NCBI GenBank assembly: GCA_017480265.1
Contig: JAFVAZ010000008.1
Location: 1-24,769 of the forward strand
Reading direction: 5' to 3'
DNA from: Clostridia bacterium
Lineage (GTDB): Bacteria; Bacillota; Clostridia; Oscillospirales; Acutalibacteraceae
Length of the DNA stretch: 24,769 nt
Part shown: piece after piece, positions 7,477-15,068 of the stretch
Position numbering within the stretch: the first letter of the stretch is position 1
How the letters are laid out: each line of letters starts with the position of its first letter
Translations under genes and position numbers: made by a program
Notes under the pieces: generated by a model
Told to the model about the DNA's origin: nothing
Database searches by the model: none
Seen by the model: only the letters and a program-made list of their open reading frames with translations

Positions 7477-7505
7477 TTGAAAAAATAGATTTTTTGTGCT
7501 ACCAT
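7477..7505 (+). promoter_or_regulatory. Probable dnaA promoter
   Basis: TTGAAA (7477–7482), a 17-nt spacer and TACCAT (7500–7505) preceded by TG (extended –10, TGC-TACCAT). The –35 matches five of six and the –10 four of six consensus bases. The predicted transcript has a leader of about 105 nt before the dnaA ATG. Confidence 0.5.
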
Positions 7506-7616
7506 AGATCTATATATGTTTGTCCATTTTTTTATCTTTTAATTTTAGTTAAACGATTAACAAAATTTTAATTTTCTTTAAAATAAAATTAAAAATTGGA
7601 GGCTAAAAAATTTTTT

Positions 7617-8936
7617 ATGGAATCCTTTACTGAAACATGGAAACTTATTTGCGATTACTGCAAAACAAGGATAACCGACGTAGCATATAAAACTTGGATC
7701 AGTAGAATTGAACCTGTGGCAATAGATTTCGATACCGGTGACGCTAAACTGCTCGTTCCCAACGAATTCCACAGACAGACTTTAACCAGATGCTATACGC
7801 CACTTTTGAATAGCGCCTTCGAAGAAATATTCGGTTCCAGCAATATCAACTTATGCTTTATAACATCAGCTTCTGAAAGATCTAATGAATCGCAACCAGC
7901 CAATAAATTAGCAATAGATTCTGCCCAGGAACTTACCTTCGATACTTATATAGTTGGCTCTTCCAATAAATTTGCCCACGCCGCTTCTCTGGCTGTAGCC
8001 GCCAATCCCGCTGGTTCTTATAACCCTTTGTTTATTTACGGTAACTCTGGGCTTGGCAAAACTCACCTTCTGTACGCTATATGCAACGATATCAAGAAAA
8101 CACACCCCGATATGCGAACTTTATACATAAAGGGGGACGATTTTACCAACGAACTCATAGACTCCATTAGAAAAGGCGCCACCAGGGAGTTTCATCAAAA
8201 ATACAGGCAAACGGATATTCTGTTGGTCGACGACATCCAGTTTATAGCAGGAAAAGATTCGACCCAAGAAGAGTTCTTTCACACCTTTAATACACTATAC
8301 GAAGCCAAAAAGCAAATTGTACTCACCTCGGACAGGCCCCCTAAAGAGATCCAAACGCTCGAAGATAGGCTCAGAACACGCTTTGAATGGGGTCTTATAG
8401 CTGATATTCAGCCACCTGACTTTGAGACACGCATCGCTATAATAAAAAGAAAAGCTGAAATCTTAGATATTGCTATCCCAAATGATATCTCTGAATTCAT
8501 CGCTGAAAAGCTAAAAACCAATATCCGTCAGCTGGAGGGCGTAGTAAAAAAACTAAAGGCGTATTACTTACTACAGGGCGATAAGCCAAGTTTATCTACC
8601 GCTCAGGCCGCTATATCCGATATCCTCAATAACGACCAGCCGCCTCCTTTAACCATAGAAAAGATCATTGAAGAAGTTGCCAGGACCTTTGGCGTCTCTA
8701 CCGAAGATATAAGATCTTCCAAAAGAGCTGCCAATATATCTAACGCTCGGCAGATCGCTATATATATCTCAAGGGAGATCACTCAGCTTTCTATGAGTGC
8801 TATAGGAGAAGAGTTCGGTGGGCGAGATCATTCGACTATCGTCTATGCTATCCAGCAAGTAGAAAAGATACAAGCAAAAGACCAAAAGATGAAAGCCATG
8901 ATCTCAGATATAATAAAAAACATACGCGATAGGTAG
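7617..8936 (+). CDS. dnaA: Chromosomal replication initiator protein DnaA
   Basis: DnaA binds origin boxes, oligomerises with ATP and melts oriC. Domains in the 439-residue protein: N-terminal domain I (residues 1–80), a short linker, the AAA+ domain with Walker A GNSGLGKT (142–149) and Walker B ILLVDD (201–206), and the C-terminal DNA-binding domain with GGRDHST around residues 401–407. In Escherichia coli the last motif is GGRDHTT, so the base-reading Thr is Ser here. I chose the ATG at 7617, since residues MESFTETWKLICDY align with other DnaA starts. The TTG at 7596 overlaps the ribosome site itself. The GGAGG at 7598–7602 is an unusually long 14 nt from the ATG, separated by A6T6. Confidence 0.98.
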   Translation: MESFTETWKLICDYCKTRITDVAYKTWISRIEPVAIDFDTGDAKLLVPNEFHRQTLTRCYTPLLNSAFEEIFGSSNINLCFITSASERSNESQPANKLAIDSAQELTFDTYIVGSSNKFAHAASLAVAANPAGSYNPLFIYGNSGLGKTHLLYAICNDIKKTHPDMRTLYIKGDDFTNELIDSIRKGATREFHQKYRQTDILLVDDIQFIAGKDSTQEEFFHTFNTLYEAKKQIVLTSDRPPKEIQTLEDRLRTRFEWGLIADIQPPDFETRIAIIKRKAEILDIAIPNDISEFIAEKLKTNIRQLEGVVKKLKAYYLLQGDKPSLSTAQAAISDILNNDQPPPLTIEKIIEEVARTFGVSTEDIRSSKRAANISNARQIAIYISREITQLSMSAIGEEFGGRDHSTIVYAIQQVEKIQAKDQKMKAMISDIIKNIRDR

Positions 8937-8946
8937 CATTGGGCTG

Positions 8947-9171
8947 TGTTGATAATTCTTTAACATTTCAACAAGTATCGTTGAAGGACAAAAAATTCTA
9001 TAAATTTCTTTTCAACATGTTAACAGATCATCAACAATAAATTTTCAACTTTTCCTTTATTTAAAAATTTATGAGTTAAAAAGTATTTCATCATCCACAA
9101 AATATCAACATCAAGAAATAACCGAGAACGACACGTTATTAAGCTTTAGGGCTTGTTTCAACAAATCAACA
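8947..9171. repeat. Array of DnaA-box-like 9-mers with TCAACA core
   Basis: Eight 9-mers share the form N-N-[A/T]-T-C-[A/C]-A-C-A: TTATCAACA (8947–8955, minus strand), then on + ATTTCAACA (8965), TTTTCAACA (9009), TCATCAACA (9028), TCATCCACA (9091), ATATCAACA (9102), GTTTCAACA (9155) and AAATCAACA (9163). A ninth, TTTTCAACT (9042), is partial. The first is one base from consensus TTATCCACA, as is TCATCCACA. All but one point toward dnaN. The last two overlap by one base next to the trio tract. Confidence 0.65.
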
Positions 9172-9175
9172 AAGC

Positions 9176-9190
9176 CTACTACTGTTACTA
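9176..9190 (+). promoter_or_regulatory. DnaA-trio-like repeat
   Basis: CTA-CTA-CTG-TTA-CTA on the top strand gives the 3'-GAT-type triplets described as DnaA-trios, with four of five fitting [C/T]T[A/T]. It starts 4 nt after the last DnaA-box-like 9-mer (9163–9171) and runs into 31 bp of pure A/T. DnaA filaments are thought to load here on single-stranded DNA. Confidence 0.6.
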
Positions 9191-9219
9191 AAAAATAATT
9201 TATATTATTTAATATTATT
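9189..9219. other. AT-only DNA unwinding element
   Basis: 31 consecutive A/T bases directly follow the trio repeat and end at the dnaN ribosome site (AGAGGAG, 9223–9229). Position and composition fit the duplex-unwinding element of the origin. They may also contribute a –10 region for dnaN, but I see no convincing –35. Confidence 0.6.
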
Positions 9220-9238
9220 CAAAGAGGAGTTGCTCAAA

Positions 9239-10348
9239 ATGAAAATAACCTGTAAAAAACAAAATCTGCTGGAGGCTGTGTTGAATGTTCAACACGCAGT
9301 ATCCAGTAAATCTTGCTTGACAGCACTTGAAGGGATACTCATCAAAACATACGGAGATGAAATCTTATTGTGCGGGTATGACCTAGAGCTTGGGATAACT
9401 ACAAAAATAAAAGCAGACGTACACGAAGAAGGAGGTATCGTATTAGGCGCAAAGATCCTCTCAGATATCATCAGGCGGGCACCAGATGATAATATAACAA
9501 TAGCAGTTGACGATAAATTAATAGCCACAATAATCAGCGGGACAAGTAAATTCTCAATAATAGGGATTTCAAAAGATGATTACCCGGATCTACCGGAGAT
9601 TAGTAGTTTATCGAGCATAAAGATAACATCTAATGTCTTAAAGAGTATGATAAGACAAACGATATTTGCAGTAGCCGATACAGACGAAAAGCCCATAAAC
9701 ACAGGAACGTTATTCGATATAAAGAACAGCGAGATAACGCTTGTATCTGTAGATGGATATAGATTAGCCAAGAGAACGGAGAAAATCCCTGAAACTGACT
9801 GTACGGTCAAGTTTGTAGTGCCGGGCAAAACTTTGAACGAGATCCTAAAGCTGATATCCGATAATGACGAAGAGATAAAAATCTCTGTAGGCAAAAAGCA
9901 CATTATATTAAAAACAGAAAACTATTGCATTGTTTCTAGGCTCCTGGAGGGGGATTTCTTAGATTACAACTCAGCGATCCCTGTAGATAAGACAACAGAG
10001 CTTATTATGAAAACTAAAGATTTTATAGAAAGCGTAGAGAGGGCGTCTTTAGTCATAACAGATAGGCTAAAAAGCCCGATAAGGTGCATATTTAGCGATA
10101 ATAATGCTAAAATTTCCTGTATAACTTCGCTGGGGCGGGCTAATGATGAATTCCAGGTAGAAATAACTGGCGAAGATCTTGAAATAGGATTTAATAATAA
10201 ATATTTGCTAGATGCTTTGAAAAATACAGATACAGATCAGATTCGCGTGCATGTAAGCGGCCCGTTAAGTCCATTCAAAATCTTGCCCGCCGAGAATGAA
10301 TCCTTTGTGTTTTTAGTATTACCGGTAAGGCTCAAAGCAGATGAATAA
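9239..10348 (+). CDS. dnaN: DNA polymerase III subunit beta (sliding clamp)
   Basis: The beta clamp is a ring-shaped dimer that tethers DNA polymerase III and many repair proteins to DNA. The 369-residue product has the usual three-fold clamp architecture and length (~370), beginning MKITCKKQNLLEAVLNVQHA and ending in the conserved P-V-R-L-K near the C-terminus (VLPVRLK). The ATG at 9239 is supported by AGAGGAG nine nt upstream; a TTG at 9230 in the same frame abuts that site and is not the start. It follows the origin directly and overlaps the downstream yaaA by 8 nt, opening the dnaN–yaaA–recF–remB run. Confidence 0.98.
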   Translation: MKITCKKQNLLEAVLNVQHAVSSKSCLTALEGILIKTYGDEILLCGYDLELGITTKIKADVHEEGGIVLGAKILSDIIRRAPDDNITIAVDDKLIATIISGTSKFSIIGISKDDYPDLPEISSLSSIKITSNVLKSMIRQTIFAVADTDEKPINTGTLFDIKNSEITLVSVDGYRLAKRTEKIPETDCTVKFVVPGKTLNEILKLISDNDEEIKISVGKKHIILKTENYCIVSRLLEGDFLDYNSAIPVDKTTELIMKTKDFIESVERASLVITDRLKSPIRCIFSDNNAKISCITSLGRANDEFQVEITGEDLEIGFNNKYLLDALKNTDTDQIRVHVSGPLSPFKILPAENESFVFLVLPVRLKADE

Positions 10349-10556
10349 AGAGATAAAAATAAATACTGAATTCATAAAGCTTTCGTCATTGCTAAAGCTA
10401 GCGGGAGATGTAGAAACAGGGGGAGAATCAAAAAATGTGATACAACTCGGTTTGGTGTCTGTGAATGATAAAATCTGCAAAGTAAATGGCAAGAAAATTT
10501 ATGAAAATGACGTAGTTAAATTTGGAGATTGTGAGTATACTGTAAGGACTAAGTAA
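10341..10556 (+). CDS. yaaA: S4-domain RNA-binding protein YaaA (RlbA family)
   Basis: This 71-residue protein matches the small S4-like RNA-binding protein always found between dnaN and recF in Firmicutes. Seen: FIKLSSLLKLAGDVETGGESKNVIQ, then LVSVNDK and the GKKIYENDVV turn of the S4 fold. B. subtilis YaaA is linked to ribosome assembly. It overlaps dnaN by 8 nt and ends 2 nt before recF, so translation of the three is probably coupled. The function is known only at family level. Confidence 0.92.
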   Translation: MNKEIKINTEFIKLSSLLKLAGDVETGGESKNVIQLGLVSVNDKICKVNGKKIYENDVVKFGDCEYTVRTK

Positions 10557-10558
10557 AA

Positions 10559-11674
10559 GTGAATATCAAAAAAATAGAGTACGAGAATTTTAGAAACTTA
10601 TCACGCGGTTTTATCGAGCCGAGTGAAGGTGTAAACGTGATCTACGGAGAAAACGCGCAAGGCAAAACAAACTTACTGGAAGCGATCTGGATCTTTACAG
10701 GAGGGCGATCCTTCCGTAGTGCTAAGGACCTAGATTTGATTAAATTCAAAGAGCAATACGCCAAAGTAAACATGAAACTATTTGCAGAAAAAAGGGATCA
10801 AGATCTAAAAATAGAAATATCTAAACCAAAAAGAAAAACCTATGTGAATGAAGTTTTAAAAAAATCGCCAAGCGACTATGTTGGCAAGTTCTGTTCAGTT
10901 ATATTTTCACCGTCGCATTTATCGTTAATCAAGGAGGGGCCGGGGTGTAGGAGAAAATTTTTAGATACTACCATTTGTCAGATGTACCCAATGTATGCAA
11001 AAAACGTCACTGTTTATAATCACATCTTGAATCAGCGCAACCAACTACTGAAAAGCATAAAAAAACAGCCAGGTTTGATCGAAACACTCTTTGTGTGGAA
11101 TGAAAAGCTTGCAAAAAAAGCAGCTGAGATAGTCAAATTTAGAATACAATACGTAAATTCACTAAAAGAGAGTACAGAATGTATATACAGAAACTTCACA
11201 AAAGAAAAAGAAACATTGCGCTTACACTACTACTCAAATGCTGTCCCGAGGGAATTTTTGAATATCGACAAAATTCTATCGCTAGACGAAATGGCATCAT
11301 TTATAATAAAAAAGCTAGAAAGTGCAAAACAGGAGGAACTATTCTTGGGATATACGCTCATAGGTCCCCACAGAGACGATTTTGAGGTGTATATAGACGA
11401 TAAAAAAGCCAGAAGCTTTGCCTCTCAGGGACAGCAGCGGTCCGCAGTATTATCGCTAAAGTTGGCTGAAGCTGAGTTGATTAAAAAAATTTGCGGCAAA
11501 ACACCAGTGATATTACTCGACGACGTGATGAGCGAACTGGATGCAAACAGACAGGATTTCATTTTGAATTCGATACATGATAGGCAGGTATTTATAACTT
11601 GCTGTGAACCTGAAGATATTGGTAAGATGGCAGATGGAAAGACTTTTGAAGTAAAAGATGGTAAAATATATTAG
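10559..11674 (+). CDS. recF: DNA replication and repair protein RecF
   Basis: RecF is an SMC-like ATPase that acts with RecO and RecR to load RecA at gaps. The 371 residues show Walker A GENAQGKT (30–37), the ABC signature SQGQQRS, and Walker B VILLDDVMSELD near the C-terminus. The start is a GTG at 10559–10561, 2 nt after yaaA, with AAGGA about 10 nt upstream; the family begins M-x-I-K-x-I-x-x-x-N-F-R-N, which fits. The stop overlaps the remB start by 17 nt. Usual length and intact motifs indicate a functional gene. Confidence 0.97.
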   Translation: MNIKKIEYENFRNLSRGFIEPSEGVNVIYGENAQGKTNLLEAIWIFTGGRSFRSAKDLDLIKFKEQYAKVNMKLFAEKRDQDLKIEISKPKRKTYVNEVLKKSPSDYVGKFCSVIFSPSHLSLIKEGPGCRRKFLDTTICQMYPMYAKNVTVYNHILNQRNQLLKSIKKQPGLIETLFVWNEKLAKKAAEIVKFRIQYVNSLKESTECIYRNFTKEKETLRLHYYSNAVPREFLNIDKILSLDEMASFIIKKLESAKQEELFLGYTLIGPHRDDFEVYIDDKKARSFASQGQQRSAVLSLKLAEAELIKKICGKTPVILLDDVMSELDANRQDFILNSIHDRQVFITCCEPEDIGKMADGKTFEVKDGKIY

Positions 11675-11978
11675 AGGAGCACTTGTAAGGACAAAAAACA
11701 GAGAAAAGGTTGGGATCAATATATTTATACAACTTGGCAAAAATAAAGTCGTAAGCGCGGGGGATATCATAGGCATCTTTGACCTGGATACGACTACGAT
11801 AAAGAGGACAACGAGGGACTTCCTAAAAAATAATGAGAGGCAGAAAAAAGTAGAAGTTATCTCGGATGAAATACCAAGGTCCTTTGTTATATGCAAAAAA
11901 GAAAAAGCGCCAAGGAGCGATATGAAAGTGATATTGAGCCCATTGAACGCAGCAACCTTGAATAAAAATAAAAAATAG
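11658..11978 (+). CDS. remB: RemB-like (YaaB/DUF370) regulatory protein
   Basis: The protein matches B. subtilis YaaB (RemB), which sits at the same place after recF and is linked to biofilm-matrix regulation. Key segments: FIQLGKNKVVSAGDIIGIFDLD, IPRSFVICK and VILSPLNAATL. The only usual start codon available is the ATG at 11658, inside the recF end, which gives a basic N-terminal extension of about 22 residues (KYIRGALVRTKNREKVG) that YaaB lacks. The codon at the family start position is ATA. The ribosome site for the ATG is weak, while AAAAGG sits about 11 nt before the ATA. The product is at most 106 residues. Role here is inferred from family and position. Confidence 0.82.
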   Translation: MVKYIRGALVRTKNREKVGINIFIQLGKNKVVSAGDIIGIFDLDTTTIKRTTRDFLKNNERQKKVEVISDEIPRSFVICKKEKAPRSDMKVILSPLNAATLNKNKK

Positions 11979-11988
11979 GTGCATAAAA

Positions 11989-12285
11989 ATGAAGAAAAAG
12001 AAATTAAAGTGTCCATATTGCGGCAGGACCGTAGGGTTCTTTGAGGCGATCAACATAAAAGAAAATCTGAACTTTTATTGTAAAGATTGCAAAGGAAGCG
12101 CAAAGGTCAAAATCAGTAAAGATATAAACACATTCATCTTAATTTTGCTTATATCTAATACAGTGAGCTTTTTGTTCTTTAGTTTTATAGCGAGGATGTT
12201 TTTGCTAGGGAGCCTCATCACATCTCTTCTATACCTATGTTTTTATCTACTAGTCCCCAGAACAATAGTACTAAAGAAAGAATGA
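11989..12285 (+). CDS. Small zinc-ribbon membrane protein, uncharacterised
   Basis: I do not recognise a named family. The 98-residue protein starts with a four-cysteine zinc ribbon (C8-x2-C11 in KCPYCG, C31-x2-C34 in YCKDCKG), followed by two hydrophobic segments at about residues 48–67 and 70–89 and a basic tail. It looks like a membrane-anchored protein with a cytoplasmic metal-binding knuckle. AGGTG eight nt before the ATG supports translation. It lies 10 nt after remB and 79 nt before gyrB, on the same strand, so it is probably co-transcribed with the recF group. Codon and base usage look like those of its neighbours. Confidence 0.7.
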   Translation: MKKKKLKCPYCGRTVGFFEAINIKENLNFYCKDCKGSAKVKISKDINTFILILLISNTVSFLFFSFIARMFLLGSLITSLLYLCFYLLVPRTIVLKKE

Positions 12286-12364
12286 GAGATTTACTACAAA
12301 GCGAGATTTTACACTAAAAGATATCAAAAACCTAATTATGATAAGGATTGAAGGAGGATTATCC

Positions 12365-14293
12365 TTGGAAAAAGAAAATAAAATAAACGAATATGGTGCC
12401 AGCGAAATACAAGTGCTGGAAGGCTTAGAGGCCGTGAGGAAAAGGCCAGGAATGTATATAGGGTCCACAGGACCACGGGGACTGCATCATCTGGTATATG
12501 AGATAGTGGACAACTCCATAGATGAGGCTCTGGCTGGCTTCTGTAGCGAGATCACGATAGAGATCTTGCCGGATGACATAATACGCATAACAGATAACGG
12601 TCGAGGAATACCTACGGGGATCCACCCAAAGATGGGGATACCGGCGCTTACGGTTGTGTTTACTATCCTGCACGCAGGAGGAAAGTTTGGTGGTGGCGGA
12701 TACAAGGTTTCCGGTGGTCTGCATGGCGTGGGGGCTTCTGTAGTGAATGCACTCTCGGAATGGCTTGAAGTAAAAGTGTACGCTGCGGGTAAGATATATT
12801 ACCAAAAGTTCCAAAGGGGCATCCCTTGCGCAGAGATGAAGGTGATAGGAGATACAGAAAAAAAAGGCACAGAGATATCTTTTAAAGCCGATAGAGAAAT
12901 CTTCACGGAGACAACCGTCTATGATTATGAGATTTTGGCGACTAGATTAAGAGAGCAAGCTTTCTTAAATGCTGGACTAAGCATAGAGTTGGTGGATGCA
13001 AGAGATCAAGACGAAAAGAAGCAAGAAGTATTCTGCTACCAAGGCGGCATAGCAAGCTTTGTGGAGTATATACACAAAAAGCGCGCACTTGGGGTGATAC
13101 ACCCGGATGTGATATCGTTTTCTGCATCCATAGAGGACGAAGTGCAGATCGAGATTGCTATGCAATACAATGATAGCTACAATGACCTGATGTTATCTTT
13201 TGCTAATGACATACACACTACGGACGGCGGTACACACGAAGAAGGCTTCAAGAGGGCTCTGACCAGAGTTATGAACGATTATGCTCGCCATTATAATATA
13301 TTGAAAGAAAACGACAGAAACTTCACAGGAGAAGATCTGCGAGAAGGCTTAACAGTGATAATAAGTGTTAAGCTCACAGAAGCGCAGTTTGAGGGGCAAA
13401 CAAAGACAAAATTGGGGAACACAAAGATACGCTCGCTGGTAGATAGCTTAGTAAACGAAAAACTTCGAACATATCTGGAGGAGAATCCTGCTACGGCTAA
13501 AGCTATCTTTGAGAAAGCTATCTCTGCAGCTAGAGCCAGAGATGCAGCCAGAAAAGCAAGGGATTTGGTCCGCAGAAAAACAGCTCTGGAGTCAGCTTCT
13601 TTGCCAGGCAAATTGGCGGATTGCCAGTCTAGGGACCCTAGCGAAACAGAGATATACATAGTAGAGGGAGACTCCGCGGGCGGCTCTGCTAAATGTGGTA
13701 GAGATAGAAAATTCCAAGCAATATTGCCTCTGTGGGGTAAAATGCTAAACGTGGAAAAGGCAAGGCTTGATAAAGTATACGGCAACGAAAAATTAATGCC
13801 GGTAGTGACGGCGCTTGGGTGCGGGATAGGCGACGAATTTGATATATCGAAGTTGAGATACGGCAAGATTATAATCATGGCAGATGCCGACGTGGATGGT
13901 TCGCATATAAGGACGCTTTTGCTTACGTTTTTCTTTAGATTTATGAAGCCTATAGTAGAGCAAGGGCACATATACATAGCTAGGCCGCCGCTGTATAGAA
14001 TCACGAAAAACAAAAAGCATCTTTATGCATATAGTGACGAAGAAAGAGATCAGATCTTGAAGGATCTAGGCGGCAACGCGGATATCCAGCGTTATAAAGG
14101 CCTGGGAGAGATGGATTCGGAACAGCTGTGGGAGACTACTATGGACCCAGAACGCCGGACTATGCTGAAAGTGGAGCTGGCGGATGCAGCTTCAGCAGAT
14201 GAGATATTTACAATACTGATGGGTGATAAAGTAGAACCAAGGCGAGAATTCATAGAAAAAAACGCTAGATACGTCCAGAATCTTGACGTATAA
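12365..14293 (+). CDS. gyrB: DNA gyrase subunit B
   Basis: GyrB provides the ATPase of gyrase, which introduces negative supercoils. The 642-residue product has the GHKL ATPase (EIVDNSIDEALAG, DNGRGIP, LHGVGASVVNAL), the transducer, and the TOPRIM domain (EGDSAGGSAKCGRDRKFQAI and MADADVDGSHIRTLL), ending in RREFIEKNA, without the E. coli-type insert. The start is probably the TTG at 12365–12367, preceded by AAGGAGG at seven-nt spacing. An ATG at 12338 would add nine residues but has no ribosome site. It is followed 46 nt later by a YcxB-like gene that separates it from gyrA. Confidence 0.98.
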   Translation: MEKENKINEYGASEIQVLEGLEAVRKRPGMYIGSTGPRGLHHLVYEIVDNSIDEALAGFCSEITIEILPDDIIRITDNGRGIPTGIHPKMGIPALTVVFTILHAGGKFGGGGYKVSGGLHGVGASVVNALSEWLEVKVYAAGKIYYQKFQRGIPCAEMKVIGDTEKKGTEISFKADREIFTETTVYDYEILATRLREQAFLNAGLSIELVDARDQDEKKQEVFCYQGGIASFVEYIHKKRALGVIHPDVISFSASIEDEVQIEIAMQYNDSYNDLMLSFANDIHTTDGGTHEEGFKRALTRVMNDYARHYNILKENDRNFTGEDLREGLTVIISVKLTEAQFEGQTKTKLGNTKIRSLVDSLVNEKLRTYLEENPATAKAIFEKAISAARARDAARKARDLVRRKTALESASLPGKLADCQSRDPSETEIYIVEGDSAGGSAKCGRDRKFQAILPLWGKMLNVEKARLDKVYGNEKLMPVVTALGCGIGDEFDISKLRYGKIIIMADADVDGSHIRTLLLTFFFRFMKPIVEQGHIYIARPPLYRITKNKKHLYAYSDEERDQILKDLGGNADIQRYKGLGEMDSEQLWETTMDPERRTMLKVELADAASADEIFTILMGDKVEPRREFIEKNARYVQNLDV

Positions 14294-14339
14294 AGCCATA
14301 TATCACGGGAAAAATTCGTTAACAAAAGGAGAAACCGGT

Positions 14340-15068
14340 ATGAAAGAGCGAGAAAATGTTGAATTAGATAAACCAGGCGGGACGGCAGGGCTAGACCTGG
14401 AGGAAATGAAAACGAGTGAAGAAGAGATAGAAAAAAGCCTAGCAGAAGAAGATGGATCCCCGGAGGGAAAAGAAGAAAAAGAGGAAGACTCCAACTGGGA
14501 TGGCTCAGAGGCAGAGTTTGTGGAAGATGACGATGCACTAGAATATGAGGAGCAAAATGCAGGGATCAAGATAAACTATGCGCTAACGCGAGACGAGATC
14601 TTTAATTGCATAAAGCACTGCGGAATAAACAAAAACATCAAAATTTTGGGTGAGATCACGCTTGGGATGATGACAATGGTGGCCTTTGTGCTATTTTTCA
14701 AGACGTACAAAAAAGGATTTCTTATATTTTTTAGCTTGTTTTTAGCGCTATTCTTTCTCTGGGCCTTCGATGTTTTGCATTTGTTTTTAAAGAAATTACG
14801 GTATAAAAAAATCTCCCCGGAAAAGAAGCTCTCTGTGGAAATCTTCCCGAATGAGATCTCCGTAGAAACCGACACCCGGAAGATAGATATCCCACTTGAC
14901 GGAACGAATTTTTTTGAAGAATTTAAAAATATGTTTCTGATTTATTTGCCAAAGCAGAGGGTTTTCATTATACCCACTAGAGCCATAGAACCCGAATTTT
15001 TGCCAGACGTCCAAGCAATGCTGATAGCCGGGACAAAACCTATTTCGGAGAATTCGAATGACGAATAA
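14340..15068 (+). CDS. Acidic two-TM protein with YcxB-like C-terminal domain
   Basis: The 242-residue product has a strongly acidic N-terminal stretch (residues 1–72, mostly Glu/Asp), two hydrophobic segments at about 103–121 and 125–150 joined by a short KTYKK turn, and a soluble C-terminal part containing FKNMFLIYLPKQRVFIIPTRA, the pattern of YcxB-like domains. I base this on recall of the pattern, not on a search; function is unknown. The ATG at 14340 has AGGAG eight nt upstream. It is inserted between gyrB and gyrA in the same direction. The N-terminal region is compositionally biased and likely unstructured. Confidence 0.8.
   Translation: MKERENVELDKPGGTAGLDLEEMKTSEEEIEKSLAEEDGSPEGKEEKEEDSNWDGSEAEFVEDDDALEYEEQNAGIKINYALTRDEIFNCIKHCGINKNIKILGEITLGMMTMVAFVLFFKTYKKGFLIFFSLFLALFFLWAFDVLHLFLKKLRYKKISPEKKLSVEIFPNEISVETDTRKIDIPLDGTNFFEEFKNMFLIYLPKQRVFIIPTRAIEPEFLPDVQAMLIAGTKPISENSNDE

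Larger units (their letters stand above)
7245..7616. other. rpmH/dnaA divergent intergenic region
   Basis: This 372-bp gene-free stretch holds the rpmH promoter (7285–7314), a probable dnaA promoter (7477–7505), a 19-bp-spaced direct repeat of TTGCCCCTT (7418–7426 and 7437–7445), a 10-bp palindrome ATAGATCTAT (7504–7513) just after the dnaA –10, and a very AT-rich leader (about 7523–7597). I see no TTATCCACA- or TCAACA-type DnaA boxes in it, so the origin elements appear to lie on the other side of dnaA. Confidence 0.75.
8937..9238. other. oriC: Putative oriC (dnaA–dnaN intergenic region)
   Basis: This 302-bp gap has the order described for the B. subtilis basal unwinding system: DnaA boxes, a DnaA-trio tract, then an AT-rich region leading to dnaN. 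Genes diverge around it, all leading-strand on both sides. Box-like 9-mers occupy 8947–9171, the trio-like repeat 9176–9190, and 31 consecutive A/T bases 9189–9219. No exact TTATCCACA is present. The location is strongly supported by context; the individual elements are read by eye. Confidence 0.85.

Noticed and set aside
7504..7513. ATAGATCTAT palindrome after the dnaA –10 as an operator
   Set aside because: Ten-bp AT-rich palindromes are common; no second copy or known regulator consensus was seen.
11513..12016. 167-residue minus-strand ORF opposite recF/remB, looks membrane-like
   Set aside because: Hydrophobicity arises from the complement of Lys-rich codons; overlaps recF Walker B and remB.
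12300..12345. Promoter for gyrB (TTTACA … TATGAT)
   Set aside because: The spacing is 23 nt, too long for a SigA promoter, and no better –35 was found.
13291..14013. 240-residue minus-strand ORF opposite gyrB
   Set aside because: Mirror frame of a highly conserved gene; no ribosome site and biased composition.
14092..14538. 148-residue minus-strand ORF opposite the gyrB end and the acidic protein
   Set aside because: Leu/Pro/Ser-rich complement of an Asp/Glu-rich coding stretch, with no family similarity.
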